The notes: generated by a model from the sequence alone, not told the origin. Positions 34,976-44,668 are shown, counted from the first letter of the stretch. The stretch is DNA of 49,975 nt from Labilithrix sp. (GCA_028287065.1 JAQBQJ010000189.1:1-49975), one strand, 5' to 3'. A program made the numbers and translations.

Positions 34976-35528
34976 TCCGGTCGTCATCGAGTTCGACTCG
35001 CCCGAACGCATCACCCTCGCGGCCGCCCATCTCCGCTCGATGGGCTACTCCGAGCTCGAGGCGTACACGCCGTTCCCGATGCCGGATCTCGCGGAGGCGA
35101 TCGGCACGCGGAGGACCAAGCTGCCCTGGCTCGTGCTCCTCGGCGGCGCCACTGGGCTGTCACTCGCGTACCTCGTGATCTGGTGGACGAATGCCTTCGA
35201 CTACCGGCTCGACGTCGGAGGCCGCCCGTACGACTCGCTGCCGGCCGACATCCCGATCATGTTCGAGTCCACGGTGCTGCTCGCCGCGTCGACCGCGTTC
35301 CTCAGCGCGCTCGTTCTCTCCGGCCTTCCGCGGCTGCACCATCCCGTCTTCGAGCTCGACGGGTTCGAACGAACGACCATCGACCGCTTCTGGATCACGC
35401 TCGGTGCGCCGACGGAGACCGGAGAGCTGCTCGAGGGCGAGATCCGGTTTTTGCGTGAAGAGCTGGCGCCGTTCCGTCCCATCGCGGTGCGTGATGCGCG
35501 TCGCGAGCGAACGAGCGTGCTCCGATGA
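34968..35528 (+). CDS. actD: ActD, DUF3341 membrane subunit of alternative complex III
   Basis: A 186-residue protein with a cytosolic N-terminal domain that starts like other ActD/DUF3341 proteins ([36 protein letters not shown]). Two membrane helices follow (about residues 53-72 and 100-120) around the Y[25 protein letters not shown] loop typical of the family, and HPVFE after the second helix. It is a structural subunit that contacts ActB and ActC. It overlaps actC by 8 bases and actE by 4. Confidence 0.9.
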   Translation: MADPVVIEFDSPERITLAAAHLRSMGYSELEAYTPFPMPDLAEAIGTRRTKLPWLVLLGGATGLSLAYLVIWWTNAFDYRLDVGGRPYDSLPADIPIMFESTVLLAASTAFLSALVLSGLPRLHHPVFELDGFERTTIDRFWITLGAPTETGELLEGEIRFLREELAPFRPIAVRDARRERTSVLR

Positions 35529-36094
35529 ACGCGCTCACCGCATCGCTCGGGACGGCGACGCTGGCGCTGCTCGCGCTCGCGGCATGTGACGACCGCCAGG
35601 TGTGGCATGCGCCCGATTTCACGCTCGCCCGCATGCTCGAACAGCCCAAGGCGGACCCCTACGAAGCGACGAGCGCCTTCGCCGACGGCAAGACGATGCG
35701 CGACCCGCCGCCCGGGACCGTGCCGCACGACGGTCTCGACGACCGACCGGCTCCGGTGGTCACGCGCGCGTCGCTCAGCGCCGGCCGAACGAGGTACGAG
35801 CGGACCTGCGCGGTGTGCCACGGCATCCTGGGCGACGGAGTCAGCGTCGTCGCGACGAAGATGCGCGGCCGCCCGCCGCCGACGCTGCTGAACCCGCGCT
35901 CGCGCGAGCACATGTACGCGACCGTGACGAAGGGCTACGGCTTGATGCCGTCGTATGCCGGCATGCTGACCGCCGACGAGCGCTGGGCGGTCGCTGCGTA
36001 CGTCCAGGCTCTCACGCTGAGTCAGCGTGTGAGCGTCGCGTCTCTCCCGCCCGACGTTCGCGATGCGTTCGCACGCGAGGCAGGCGCACGATGA
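35525..36094 (+). CDS. actE: ActE, monohaem cytochrome c lipoprotein subunit of alternative complex III
   Basis: A 189-residue periplasmic lipoprotein cytochrome. The signal peptide ends LALAAC (lipidated Cys at about residue 21). Residues DDRQVWHAPDFTLARML and the MRDPPPGTVP loop are typical of ActE, and the haem domain has one CAVCH motif followed by GDGVSVVATKMRGRPPPTL. The distal Met is probably in YGLMPSYAGML. It likely hands electrons to the CuA/haem c subunit of the oxidase downstream. Both ends overlap their neighbours by four bases. Confidence 0.92.
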   Translation: MNALTASLGTATLALLALAACDDRQVWHAPDFTLARMLEQPKADPYEATSAFADGKTMRDPPPGTVPHDGLDDRPAPVVTRASLSAGRTRYERTCAVCHGILGDGVSVVATKMRGRPPPTLLNPRSREHMYATVTKGYGLMPSYAGMLTADERWAVAAYVQALTLSQRVSVASLPPDVRDAFAREAGAR

Positions 36095-37212
36095 GGAGGA
36101 TCGCCGGCAAATCACTGGCCGTTGCGGCGCTCGGCGGCGCGGGGGTGCTCGCCTCCGCGCTGGCCGATCCCGCGCACGCGATGCGCGCGTGGATCGCCGC
36201 GTACGGCTTCGGGGTCAGCACGGCGCTCGGCGCGCTCCTCCTCGTCATGATCTTCCACGTGACCCACGCCGCGTGGCCGATCGTGCTCCGCCCGCAGCTC
36301 ATGAGGATCGTCGCGACGCTGCCGCTCTTCGCGGTCCTCTTCGTGCCGATCGCGTTCGGTTTGCGCCTCGTGTACCCGTGGGCGCACGCGAGTCACGGGT
36401 GGAACAGTCCCGGATTCTTCTTCGGACGTTCCCTCGTGTACCTCGGCGCGTGGAGCGTGCTCGCGATCGCGCTCGCAAGGGCGGAGAGCCTGTACGCGCG
36501 CGATCCGACCCCCGAGGCTCTGCTCCGGTCGAGACGCATCAGCGCCGGCGGAATCCTCGTCGTCGCGTTCACGCTCACGTTCGCGTCGTTCGACTGGTTC
36601 ATGTCGCTCGAGGCCGGGTGGATATCGAACATGTACGGGCTGTACGTGTTCGCGGGCGGGCTGTCGTCGGCGATCGCGCTCCTCACGTTCCTCACGTGGC
36701 GAGCGCGACGCCGGGGCGATCTGCCGGAATCGGTGGGCGCTCCGCACTTCCTCGCGCTCGGCCGCTTGATGCTCATGGCCGTCATCCTGTGGGCCTATCT
36801 CGCGTTCTTCCAGCTCATGCTGATGTGGATCGCCGACCTCCCGCACGAGGTCTCGTTCTATGTCGCGCGCTCGCGGGGCAGCGCGGGCGTCATGAGCGCG
36901 CTCCTTTTCTATGGGCACTTCGCGCTGCCGTTCGTCGCGCTGCTCTCACGCCCGCTGAAGGAGAGAAAGACCGCGCTGGCGATGATCGCCGCGTGGATGA
37001 TCGTCATGAACGCCGTCGATTTCGCATGGCTCGTGCTGCCCACCGGCGGGGATCACGTACGGCTCCTCGACGTCTCGCCGTTCCTGGTCGTCAGCGGTCT
37101 CGCGGTTGCCTTCGGCGCGCAGCGCTCGAGCGCGCCGACGTCCGAGGCCGTGCTCGATCGCGCCAGCGTCGACCCCGCGCTCGCGGAGTCGCTGAGGTAC
37201 CGCACGCCATGA
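36091..37212 (+). CDS. actF: ActF, NrfD-like second membrane subunit of alternative complex III
   Basis: A 373-residue integral membrane protein with about ten helices, related to ActC but shorter. Family landmarks include GALLLVMIFHVTHAAWPIVLRP, WNSPGFFFGRSLVYL and SFDWFMSLEAGWISNMYGLYVFAGG. The last segment, FYGHFALPFVALLSRPLKE, is also typical of ActF. It has no established cofactor and is thought to take part in proton movement or structure. ATG at 36091 overlaps the actE stop, and its own stop overlaps the next ATG. Confidence 0.92.
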   Translation: MRRIAGKSLAVAALGGAGVLASALADPAHAMRAWIAAYGFGVSTALGALLLVMIFHVTHAAWPIVLRPQLMRIVATLPLFAVLFVPIAFGLRLVYPWAHASHGWNSPGFFFGRSLVYLGAWSVLAIALARAESLYARDPTPEALLRSRRISAGGILVVAFTLTFASFDWFMSLEAGWISNMYGLYVFAGGLSSAIALLTFLTWRARRRGDLPESVGAPHFLALGRLMLMAVILWAYLAFFQLMLMWIADLPHEVSFYVARSRGSAGVMSALLFYGHFALPFVALLSRPLKERKTALAMIAAWMIVMNAVDFAWLVLPTGGDHVRLLDVSPFLVVSGLAVAFGAQRSSAPTSEAVLDRASVDPALAESLRYRTP

Positions 37213-37586
37213 CGCCGCCCCGAGAGCCGTTCGTCGTGCGGCAGGAGCCCGATCGACTCGCGCGCCGCAAGCTCGCGCTCGTCTCGGCGACGAGCATCGC
37301 GATCGCTGCCATGGCGACGGCGAGCGCGTGGCTGCTCCTCGAGGCGGATTCACGCGGGCCCGAAGCGGCGCGCGCACCGGCGCCGCCAGCCGCGGGCGTC
37401 GGCACGGCGGAGCGGACGCTCATCGAAACGACCGAGCGCGGGCTGACGCTGCGCGCCGCGCAACGCGAAGCGCTCGAGCACTACGGCTGGGTCGATCGCG
37501 ACGCCGGCATCGCGCGCATCCCCGTCGAGCGTGCGATGGACATGGTCGCCGACGATCCCGGGCCGCCGAACGAGGCGCTCCCATGA
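37209..37586 (+). CDS. Small membrane protein between actF and coxB
   Basis: A 125-residue protein with one helix (about residues 23-46, LALVSATSIAIAAMATASAWLLL) and a soluble, probably periplasmic, C-terminal part. That part ends with LEHYGWVDRDAGIARIPVERAMDMVAD. The YGWVDR-x-xGxxRIPVxxAM pattern recurs in small proteins encoded beside cytochrome oxidase genes in many bacteria. It may be an assembly factor or accessory subunit; no metal-binding motif is seen. ATGA overlaps on both sides tie it to the operon. Confidence 0.75.
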   Translation: MTPPREPFVVRQEPDRLARRKLALVSATSIAIAAMATASAWLLLEADSRGPEAARAPAPPAAGVGTAERTLIETTERGLTLRAAQREALEHYGWVDRDAGIARIPVERAMDMVADDPGPPNEALP

Positions 37587-38644
37587 TCGAGCTGTTCCGC
37601 AGGCTCATCTTCCTTCCGGTCGGCGCCTCGACGGTGGCGGACGGCGTCGATGCGCTCCACGCGTTCGTCATCACGGCGACGATGCTGGTCTCGACCTACG
37701 TCTTCGGCGCGGCGGCATGGTTCACCGTTCGGTACCGGCGCAAGAGCGATCGACAGCTCACGCGCCGGCTCTCGGCGACCGTCCGGCACGAGGCCTCCAT
37801 CATCACCCTCGTGCTCGGGACGTTCCTCCTCTGGTGGGTGCTGGGCTTCCGCCAGTACGTCGAGATGGTGCAGCCGCCGCGCGACTCCGATGTCGTCTAC
37901 GTCGAGGCCAAGCAATGGATGTGGAAGTTCACCTACCCGGACGGGCGCGACACGAACGACGTCCTCACCGTTCCGGTCGGCCGGCCGATCAGACTGGCGA
38001 TGACGTCGCGGGACGTGATCCACAGCTTCTACGTCCCGTCGTTTCGGATCAAACAAGACGTCTTGCCGGGGCGCTACACGGCGGTGTGGTTCGAGGCCAC
38101 GCAGACCGGGACGTTTCCGATCTGGTGCGCCGAGTACTGCGGCGTGAGCCACTCGCGGATGCGGGGCGAGGTCGTCGTGCTCTCGCAGGCGGACTACGCC
38201 CTGTGGCTGCGGTCGGGGAAGGGACAGACGGCGGAGATCGACTGCGGACGCGGCCCCGGCTCCTGCGGAGGAGGCGATCTCGTCGCCATCGGAAGGCAGG
38301 TCGCGTTGCGACGCGCATGCGTCGCGTGCCATACGCTCGACGGGCAGCGGCATGTCGGCCCGACGTGGAGCGGGCTGTACGGCTCGCAGCGAACGCTCGC
38401 GGACGGCCGCAAGGTCGTCGCCGACGACGCCTACCTCACGCGCTCGATGATGGAGCCCGCCGCGGATGTGGTCGCGGGCTACGCGCAGGTGATGCCGACG
38501 TACCAGGGGTCGTTGACTGCCGCCGAGACCGGGGCGCTCGTCGAGCTCATTCGATCGCTGCGCGACGGGCCGGTCGCGCCGGCGGGCGTCGCCCTGCCTG
38601 CGCTCGAGATCACGACGGCGGCGGACGGCGGGAGGGGCCCATGA
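37583..38644 (+). CDS. coxB: Cytochrome c oxidase subunit II with fused cytochrome c (caa3 type)
   Basis: A 353-residue subunit with two N-terminal helices (about 25-45 and 70-90) and a periplasmic cupredoxin domain. The binuclear CuA site is complete: CAEYCGVSHSRM gives Cys182, Cys186, His190 and Met193, with the first His in VIHSFYVPSF. After residue 230 a class I cytochrome c follows with CVACH (246-250) and a distal Met in QVMPTYQG. The fusion defines a caa3 oxidase and lets it accept electrons directly from ActE or ActA without a soluble carrier. Confidence 0.94.
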   Translation: MIELFRRLIFLPVGASTVADGVDALHAFVITATMLVSTYVFGAAAWFTVRYRRKSDRQLTRRLSATVRHEASIITLVLGTFLLWWVLGFRQYVEMVQPPRDSDVVYVEAKQWMWKFTYPDGRDTNDVLTVPVGRPIRLAMTSRDVIHSFYVPSFRIKQDVLPGRYTAVWFEATQTGTFPIWCAEYCGVSHSRMRGEVVVLSQADYALWLRSGKGQTAEIDCGRGPGSCGGGDLVAIGRQVALRRACVACHTLDGQRHVGPTWSGLYGSQRTLADGRKVVADDAYLTRSMMEPAADVVAGYAQVMPTYQGSLTAAETGALVELIRSLRDGPVAPAGVALPALEITTAADGGRGP

Positions 38645-40266
38645 CGGAGGCGACGTACCTGAATGCGCGGACGACGATCCGATCGTGGGTGCTGACGACG
38701 GATCACAAGCGCATCGGCATCCTCTACCTCGTGACCCTGATCTTCGCGCTGGTGCTCGGAGGGTTCTTCGCGATGGCGCTCCGCATCGAGCACCTCACGC
38801 CCGGCCACACCGTGATGACGGCGATGACCTACAACCGCTCGTTCACGCTGCACGGCGTGATCATGGTGTGGATCTTCATGATCCCGTCGATCCCCGCCTC
38901 GTTCGGGAATTTCCTGCTTCCGATCATGGTGGGCGCGAAGGACGTGGCGTTTCCGCGGCTGAATCTCCTCAGCTACTACCTGTTCATCACCGGCACCGTC
39001 ATGGTGCTCGTCTCGATGTTCGTAGGCGGCATCGACACGGGCTGGACGTTCTACCCGCCGTACAGCTCCTCGACGCCGACCGCGATCCCGACGGCGCTGC
39101 TCGGCGTGTTCGTGATCGGCTTCTCGACCATCCTCACGGGCCTCAACTTCGTCGTGACCACCCACACGATGAGGCACGAGGGGCTCGGTTGGATGAAGCT
39201 GCCGCTCTTCGTCTGGGCGATCTACGCGACGAGCATCATCCAGGTCCTCGCGACGCCCGTCCTCGGGATGGTCCTCTTGCTCGTCGTGCTCGACAACTCG
39301 CTCCACTGGGGCTTCTTCGACCCGGCTCGCGGCGGAGACCCGGTGCTCTACCAGCACCTGTTCTGGTTCTACTCGCACCCGGCCGTCTACATCATGATCC
39401 TGCCGGGGATGGGCGTGGTCTCGGAGGTCGTCGCCACGTTCGCGCGGAAGAACCTCTACTCGTACCGGGCGATCGCGTACTCGTCGTTCGGCCTCGCGTT
39501 CGTCGGCTTCCTCACGTGGGGCCATCACATGTTCGTCGCCGGCATGAGCACGTTCGACGCAGGCGCGTTCGGCGTGTTGTCGATGCTCGTCGCGATCTTC
39601 TCGGCCATCAAGGTCTTCAACTGGACGTGGACGCTCAAGGGCGGCGCGGTCGCGCTGAAGACTCCGCTGCTCTACGTGTTCGCGTTCCTGTTCCTGTTCG
39701 TCTTCGGCGGCATGACGGGGGTGGCGGTCGCGGCGATGAGCCTCGACGTGCACTGGCACGACACGTACTTCGTGGTCGCGCATTTCCACTTCATCATGGT
39801 GGGCGGAACGCTGACCGCGTTCCTCGCGGCCATCCACTACTGGTTCCCGAAGATCACGGGACGGATGTACTCCGAGCGCCTCGGCCTGCTCTCCGCCGCG
39901 CTCGTGTTCGCCGGCTTCTTCGTCACGTTCTTCCCGCAGTTCTTGCTCGGGAACGCCGGCATGCCGCGGCGCTATTACGACTATCCTCCGCAATTCCAGC
40001 CGCTCCACATCGTGTCGACGGCGGGCTCGTGGGTGCTCGCGACCGGCCTCCTCATCACCGCCATCTACCTCGGGCACGCGCTCTTCCGAGGTCACCGTGC
40101 CGGTGACAACCCGTGGGGCTCGCGGTCGTTCGAGTGGCGCACGACGTCGCCGCCGCCGACTCACAACTTCCACGCGACGCCGCCGTTCGACATCGACCCG
40201 TACGACTACACGCAGCCGCTCCCCGGCACGGACGACGACCCGGCGGCAGAGAAGGAGGCCGCGTGA
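38641..40266 (+). CDS. coxA: Cytochrome c oxidase subunit I, A2-type haem-copper oxidase
   Basis: The 541-residue catalytic subunit with about twelve helices that reduces O2 at the haem a3-CuB site and pumps protons. Ligands are recognisable: FTLHGVIMV (haem a), FYSHPAVY (CuB His and the cross-linked Tyr), WGHHMF (CuB) and HFHFIMVGG (both haems). The D-channel Glu of HPEVY is replaced by Ala, and Tyr-Ser stands just before HP; this YSHP form marks the A2 subfamily, in which Tyr and Ser replace the Glu. It is coupled to coxB and coxC by overlapping start and stop codons. Confidence 0.95.
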   Translation: MTEATYLNARTTIRSWVLTTDHKRIGILYLVTLIFALVLGGFFAMALRIEHLTPGHTVMTAMTYNRSFTLHGVIMVWIFMIPSIPASFGNFLLPIMVGAKDVAFPRLNLLSYYLFITGTVMVLVSMFVGGIDTGWTFYPPYSSSTPTAIPTALLGVFVIGFSTILTGLNFVVTTHTMRHEGLGWMKLPLFVWAIYATSIIQVLATPVLGMVLLLVVLDNSLHWGFFDPARGGDPVLYQHLFWFYSHPAVYIMILPGMGVVSEVVATFARKNLYSYRAIAYSSFGLAFVGFLTWGHHMFVAGMSTFDAGAFGVLSMLVAIFSAIKVFNWTWTLKGGAVALKTPLLYVFAFLFLFVFGGMTGVAVAAMSLDVHWHDTYFVVAHFHFIMVGGTLTAFLAAIHYWFPKITGRMYSERLGLLSAALVFAGFFVTFFPQFLLGNAGMPRRYYDYPPQFQPLHIVSTAGSWVLATGLLITAIYLGHALFRGHRAGDNPWGSRSFEWRTTSPPPTHNFHATPPFDIDPYDYTQPLPGTDDDPAAEKEAA

Positions 40267-40904
40267 GCGACACCACCGTGCTGGCTCCGCAGGAGCACTT
40301 CGCGACGATCGAGCAGCAGGCCCATGCCGCGCGCCTCGGGATGTGGGTATTCCTGGCGAGCGAGGTGCTCCTCTTCGGCGCGATCATCGCGCTGTTCACC
40401 TCGTACCAGGTGCACTATCCGGACGCGTTCCGGCAGGGCGTCGACCACAACACGAAGCTCCTCGGGTCGATCAACACCGGCGTGCTGCTCACGAGCAGTA
40501 CGGCGGTCGCATGCAGTGTGCATGCGTTGCGCGCAGGCAAAAGAAGGCTCGCCGGCCTCCTGGTCGCGGCGACGATCGCGCTCGGCGCCGTCTTCCTCGT
40601 GATCAAGCTGACCGAGTACGCGAAGCACTTCCACGAAGGCATCTACCCGGGCGGCGCCGGGAGCTTCTTCCAGGTGCACCACGCGCGCGGGCTTCCCGAG
40701 TTCTGGACGCTCTACTTCGGCATGACCGGGCTGCACGCGCTGCACGTCACCATCGGGCTCACCGTGCTCGGGGTGCTGCTCTCGAGGATCATGCGCGCCG
40801 AGCTCGGCGCGGCAAGCGCGCACCGCCTGGAGCTCGGAGCCATCTACTGGCACCTGGTCGACGTGATCTGGATCTTCCTCTGGCCTCTGCTCTACCTCGC
40901 ATGA
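40263..40904 (+). CDS. coxC: Cytochrome c oxidase subunit III
   Basis: A 213-residue membrane protein with five helices. Conserved parts include RLGMWVFLASEVLLFGAI at the first helix, the Glu of LTEYAKHFHEGIYPGG, YFGMTGLHALHVTIGL, and the final helix YWHLVDVIWIFLWPLLYL. It stabilises subunit I and helps proton uptake. The GTG at 40263 overlaps the coxA stop (GTGA), and its own stop overlaps the next ATG. An unusual perfect 8-3-8 palindrome lies within it at 40508-40526. Confidence 0.92.
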   Translation: MSDTTVLAPQEHFATIEQQAHAARLGMWVFLASEVLLFGAIIALFTSYQVHYPDAFRQGVDHNTKLLGSINTGVLLTSSTAVACSVHALRAGKRRLAGLLVAATIALGAVFLVIKLTEYAKHFHEGIYPGGAGSFFQVHHARGLPEFWTLYFGMTGLHALHVTIGLTVLGVLLSRIMRAELGAASAHRLELGAIYWHLVDVIWIFLWPLLYLA

Positions 40905-41182
40905 ACGCCGCGCCGATCTCCGTGAAGCCGATCCTCGCCACCGGCGGTGCGCTGCTCGCGCTCTGGGTGTCGAGCTTCGCGCTCTCGTATGCGTCCCTCG
41001 GGACGTGGGCGCTCCCCGTCGCGCTCGCGATCGCGGTCGTGAAGGCCGTCCTCGTCGCGCTGGTGTTCATGGAGCTCGCGCATGCGACCCTGTCGATGAA
41101 GCTGACGGTGCTCGCAGCGCTCGCCCTCCTGCTCACGCTGATGGCGCTCATGGTCGCGGACGTCGCGACGCGCGGGACCTAG
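40901..41182 (+). CDS. Cytochrome c oxidase subunit IV (prokaryotic COX4/CyoD-like)
   Basis: A 93-residue membrane protein with three helices (about 11-32, 37-57 and 65-86). The second, VVKAVLVALVFMELAHA, carries the KAxLVxxxFMxL pattern typical of bacterial subunit IV. It closes the respiratory operon. Its TAG stop overlaps the TAG stop of the converging SulP gene inside a CCTAGG palindrome. Confidence 0.85.
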   Translation: MNAAPISVKPILATGGALLALWVSSFALSYASLGTWALPVALAIAVVKAVLVALVFMELAHATLSMKLTVLAALALLLTLMALMVADVATRGT

Positions 41183-43005
41183 GCTGCGCTGCGCGTGCTC
41201 GGCGTCGGAGGGGGGCTCATCGACGTGGTGCGCGACGGCGGGGAGGCGTCGACGAGGCTTGCCGCGATCACGAGCGCGGCATCGAGGCTCTCCGCCATGC
41301 GGAGCTCGGGATGCGTCGTCTCGAGCCTTGCCTTGTCGAAGATCGTCCGCGGTCGCGGCAGCGGCCCTGCGAGCACGACGTGCTTCTTCTGCCGGATGAC
41401 GCTGTCGATCGCGTTCTCGAGCGCCACGAACCCGGTCGCGTCGATGACGGGCACGCGCCCGAGGTGCAGGATGAGGACGCGGAACGAATCGCCGCGCACC
41501 GCGCCAAGCGTGGACATCGCGTTCTGCGACGCGCCGAAGAACAGCGGGCCGTTGATCTCGTAGACCAGCACGCCCTTCGGCGCCTTGATGGGCGCGTCCT
41601 CGGACGCGTCGAGCGTGAGGCGCGTCTCGGTGAGATCGGACATGCGCTTCATGAAGAGGACGGCCGCCATCATGAAGCCGACCGAGACCGCCACGACCAT
41701 GTCGAAGAACACGGTGAGCAGGAAGCAGCTCACCAGCACGAGGACGTCGCTGCGCGGCGCGACGCGGACGAGGTGCGCGAAGTGGCGCACCTCGGACATG
41801 TTCCAGGCCACGAGCAACAGCAGCGCGGCGAGCGACGCCATCGGAACGTAGGACACGAGCGGCGCGAGGAGCAGGATCGACAGCAGCACGAGCACGGCGT
41901 GCGTCACCGAGGCGAGCGGCGAGCGCGCGCCTGCGCGGACGTTCGTCGCGGTGCGTGCGAGCGCGCCGGTCGCCGCGATGCCGCCGAAGAACGGCGCGAC
42001 CACGTTTCCGATCCCGAGCGCGACGAGCTCGGCATTCGGATCGTGCTTCGTGTTCGTCATGCCGTCGGCGATGACGGCGGAGAGGAGCGACTCGATCGCG
42101 GCGAGCATCGCGATGGCGAACGCCGGTCCCATGAGCTCCGTGAGGAGATGGAACGAGGGAAGCCCGCTGCCCCACGGCAACGCGGGCGTGGGAACGCCGC
42201 CGGGGATGCCGGCCACGTCGACGCCGCCGACGGTCGTGTGGAACCTCGTCCCGATGGTCGCGATCTCGAACCCGGGCGCGAACCGATGCACGACCGCACA
42301 CAAGGCGGCGACGAAGGAGATGGCGATCAGCGGCGCGGGGACCTTCTTGATGACGCGAGGCGTGTACACGAGGAGCGCCAGCGTGGTCGCGGCGACGCCG
42401 AGCTCCGCGACGCTCGCCGTCGTGCGCGCCTCCCACAGCGCCGACAGCTTCTCCATGTAGTGGTCGGGGAGGGGGCCGGTCGCGAGGCCGAAGATGTCCT
42501 TGATCTGCAAGGTGGCGATGACCGTCGCGATCCCGGCCGTGAAGCCGGTGGTCACGGGATACGGAATGAATCGGATGAGGCTGCCGGCGCGAACCGCGCC
42601 GAGCGCGATCAGGATGAGACCGGCCATCACGCCGGCGGTCATCAGGCCGGTGAGGCCGTGGCGGTTCACGATCGGCGCGAGGATCACGATGGACGCGGCC
42701 GTGGGACCCGTGACCTGGAACTTGCAGCCGCCGAGGAGCGCGACGACGATGCCCGCGACGATGGCCGTGTACAGACCGTGCTGCGGAGGCGCACCCACGG
42801 CGATCGCGAGCGCCATCGAGAGCGGCAGCGCGACGACCGCGACGACCGCGCCGGCCATCGCGTCGGCGCGGAGATCGCCGAGCCCGTAGCCCTTCGCGAA
42901 CGCCCGCCGGATCGCGGTCGCGATCGGAAAAGGCTGCGGGCCCTTGGGGACGACGTCCTCACCGGGCGTCGATTCGTACGACTGTCGTTTCGGATCCACG
43001 CTCAC
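41179..43005 (-). CDS. SulP family anion transporter with STAS domain
   Basis: A 608-residue SLC26/SulP transporter. The membrane domain (about residues 45-430) starts with DAMAGAVVAVVALPLSMALAIAVGAPPQHGLYTAI, then GGCKFQVTGPTAASIVIL, the substrate-binding repeat unit. The AAIESLLSAVIADGMT stretch and the GGIAATGALARTATNVRAGARSPLASV block follow. A cytosolic STAS domain (about 470-580) ends with VPVIDATGFVALENAID. It could carry sulfate, bicarbonate or a dicarboxylate; sequence alone does not say. GTG at 43005 is supported by GGAGGG six bases upstream. A sigma-54 promoter lies 74 bases ahead. Confidence 0.9.
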   Translation of the reverse strand: MSVDPKRQSYESTPGEDVVPKGPQPFPIATAIRRAFAKGYGLGDLRADAMAGAVVAVVALPLSMALAIAVGAPPQHGLYTAIVAGIVVALLGGCKFQVTGPTAASIVILAPIVNRHGLTGLMTAGVMAGLILIALGAVRAGSLIRFIPYPVTTGFTAGIATVIATLQIKDIFGLATGPLPDHYMEKLSALWEARTTASVAELGVAATTLALLVYTPRVIKKVPAPLIAISFVAALCAVVHRFAPGFEIATIGTRFHTTVGGVDVAGIPGGVPTPALPWGSGLPSFHLLTELMGPAFAIAMLAAIESLLSAVIADGMTNTKHDPNAELVALGIGNVVAPFFGGIAATGALARTATNVRAGARSPLASVTHAVLVLLSILLLAPLVSYVPMASLAALLLLVAWNMSEVRHFAHLVRVAPRSDVLVLVSCFLLTVFFDMVVAVSVGFMMAAVLFMKRMSDLTETRLTLDASEDAPIKAPKGVLVYEINGPLFFGASQNAMSTLGAVRGDSFRVLILHLGRVPVIDATGFVALENAIDSVIRQKKHVVLAGPLPRPRTIFDKARLETTHPELRMAESLDAALVIAASLVDASPPSRTTSMSPPPTPSTRSAA

Positions 43006-43078
43006 GTCATGCCCTCCACGTCGACGTCGAAGTGCTTCGGCTGCGCGGTCACGACGACCGGCAGCGCGCGTCTTCGAC

Positions 43079-43094
43079 AGCAACCGCGATGCCA
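43079..43094 (-). promoter_or_regulatory. Sigma-54 (-24/-12) promoter of the SulP gene
   Basis: Read on the minus strand the sequence is TGGCATCGCGGTTGCT, which fits the consensus TGGCACG-N4-TTGCW with the GG and GC pairs at the required ten-base spacing. Transcription would begin near 43068, about 60 bases before the SulP GTG. The neighbouring gene encodes a sigma-54 activator, which strengthens the call. Confidence 0.65.
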
Positions 43095-43153
43095 CGCGCG
43101 AAATGCGCCGGATGCCGGCGCCTGCAGCGGGCAGAGCGGGCCGATCGGGAGGC

Positions 43154-43170
43154 TACGCCAAATTGGCATA
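43154..43170. promoter_or_regulatory. Probable activator-binding palindrome upstream of the SulP promoter
   Basis: TACGCCAAATTGGCATA is an 8-1-8 inverted repeat with one mismatch. It is centred about 95 bases upstream of the predicted SulP transcription start, the usual distance for enhancer sites bound by sigma-54 activators. A 14-of-17 match to it lies at 44234-44250, upstream of the activator gene. Confidence 0.5.
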
Positions 43171-43235
43171 ACGACGACCGCCATCCTGTCGTGGTCGCGC
43201 CACCCGGGCGTGGCCGTGCGGGAGTCGATGCGCAT

Positions 43236-44213
<978 letters not shown>

Positions 44214-44233
44214 GACGATGAAGCGTACGCGTC

Positions 44234-44250
44234 TGCGTCAGATTGGCATA
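44234..44250. promoter_or_regulatory. Second, degenerate copy of the SulP-upstream palindrome
   Basis: TGCGTCAGATTGGCATA matches the 43154-43170 site at 14 of 17 positions, and the right half (ATTGGCATA) is identical. It sits 21 bases upstream of the activator gene start and 115 bases upstream of the diverging small membrane protein gene. It could serve for autoregulation. Confidence 0.35.
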
Positions 44251-44364
44251 GGCCTCGGCCGGCTCGGCTTGGCGCGCAAACGCTGCACGAGGACGCACGA
44301 GGTTCGTCGCATGCGGCGCATGCGGCCTGAGACGCGTGCGTGATCGCGATGAAGAGGAGGCGGC

Positions 44365-44616
44365 GTGGCACGTGCACGAGGCCTCGTCATGACTACCCGC
44401 ACCACGTCGAATCTCACGCTCGCCGTGCAGCCGGCGGCCCTGACCGGCTTCGCGCTCGCGCTCGCCGCTGCCTTCGCCGTGTTCTTCTCGCCGGCGGACG
44501 TCCTGCTCTACGCAGCCTTTCTGCCCGTGCCCCTCATCCTGCTCTGGGTAGCTCGCGACGTGCAGGCGCCGATCGACCGCATCGAGGCGGTCGACGCGAA
44601 GCGCCACGCCGGTTGA
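44365..44616 (+). CDS. Small two-helix membrane protein
   Basis: An 83-residue protein with two adjacent hydrophobic segments (about residues 26-43, LTGFALALAAAFAVFFS, and 46-63, VLLYAAFLPVPLILLWV) and a charged C-terminus. GTG at 44365 is preferred because GAGGAGG lies five bases upstream; an ATG at 44389 lacks such a site. It diverges from the sigma-54 activator. Function is unknown. Confidence 0.55.
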   Translation: MARARGLVMTTRTTSNLTLAVQPAALTGFALALAAAFAVFFSPADVLLYAAFLPVPLILLWVARDVQAPIDRIEAVDAKRHAG

Positions 44617-44643
44617 TCTCCACCGGAGCCCTATGGCAGCGGA

Positions 44644-44668
44644 CCCGGCGGCGTAGCTTCCCGCCGGG
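44644..44668 (+). terminator. Terminator-like GC-rich hairpin
   Basis: CCCGGCGG at 44644-44651 pairs perfectly with CCGCCGGG at 44661-44668 around a nine-base loop. It lies 27 bases after the small membrane protein stop. The following GGTTGCCTT is only weakly T-rich, so intrinsic termination is likely but not certain. Confidence 0.5.

Noticed and set aside
36063-37586. 507-residue plus-strand frame over actF
   Set aside because: It is out of frame with actF and only its last 126 codons, from ATG 37209, are a real gene.
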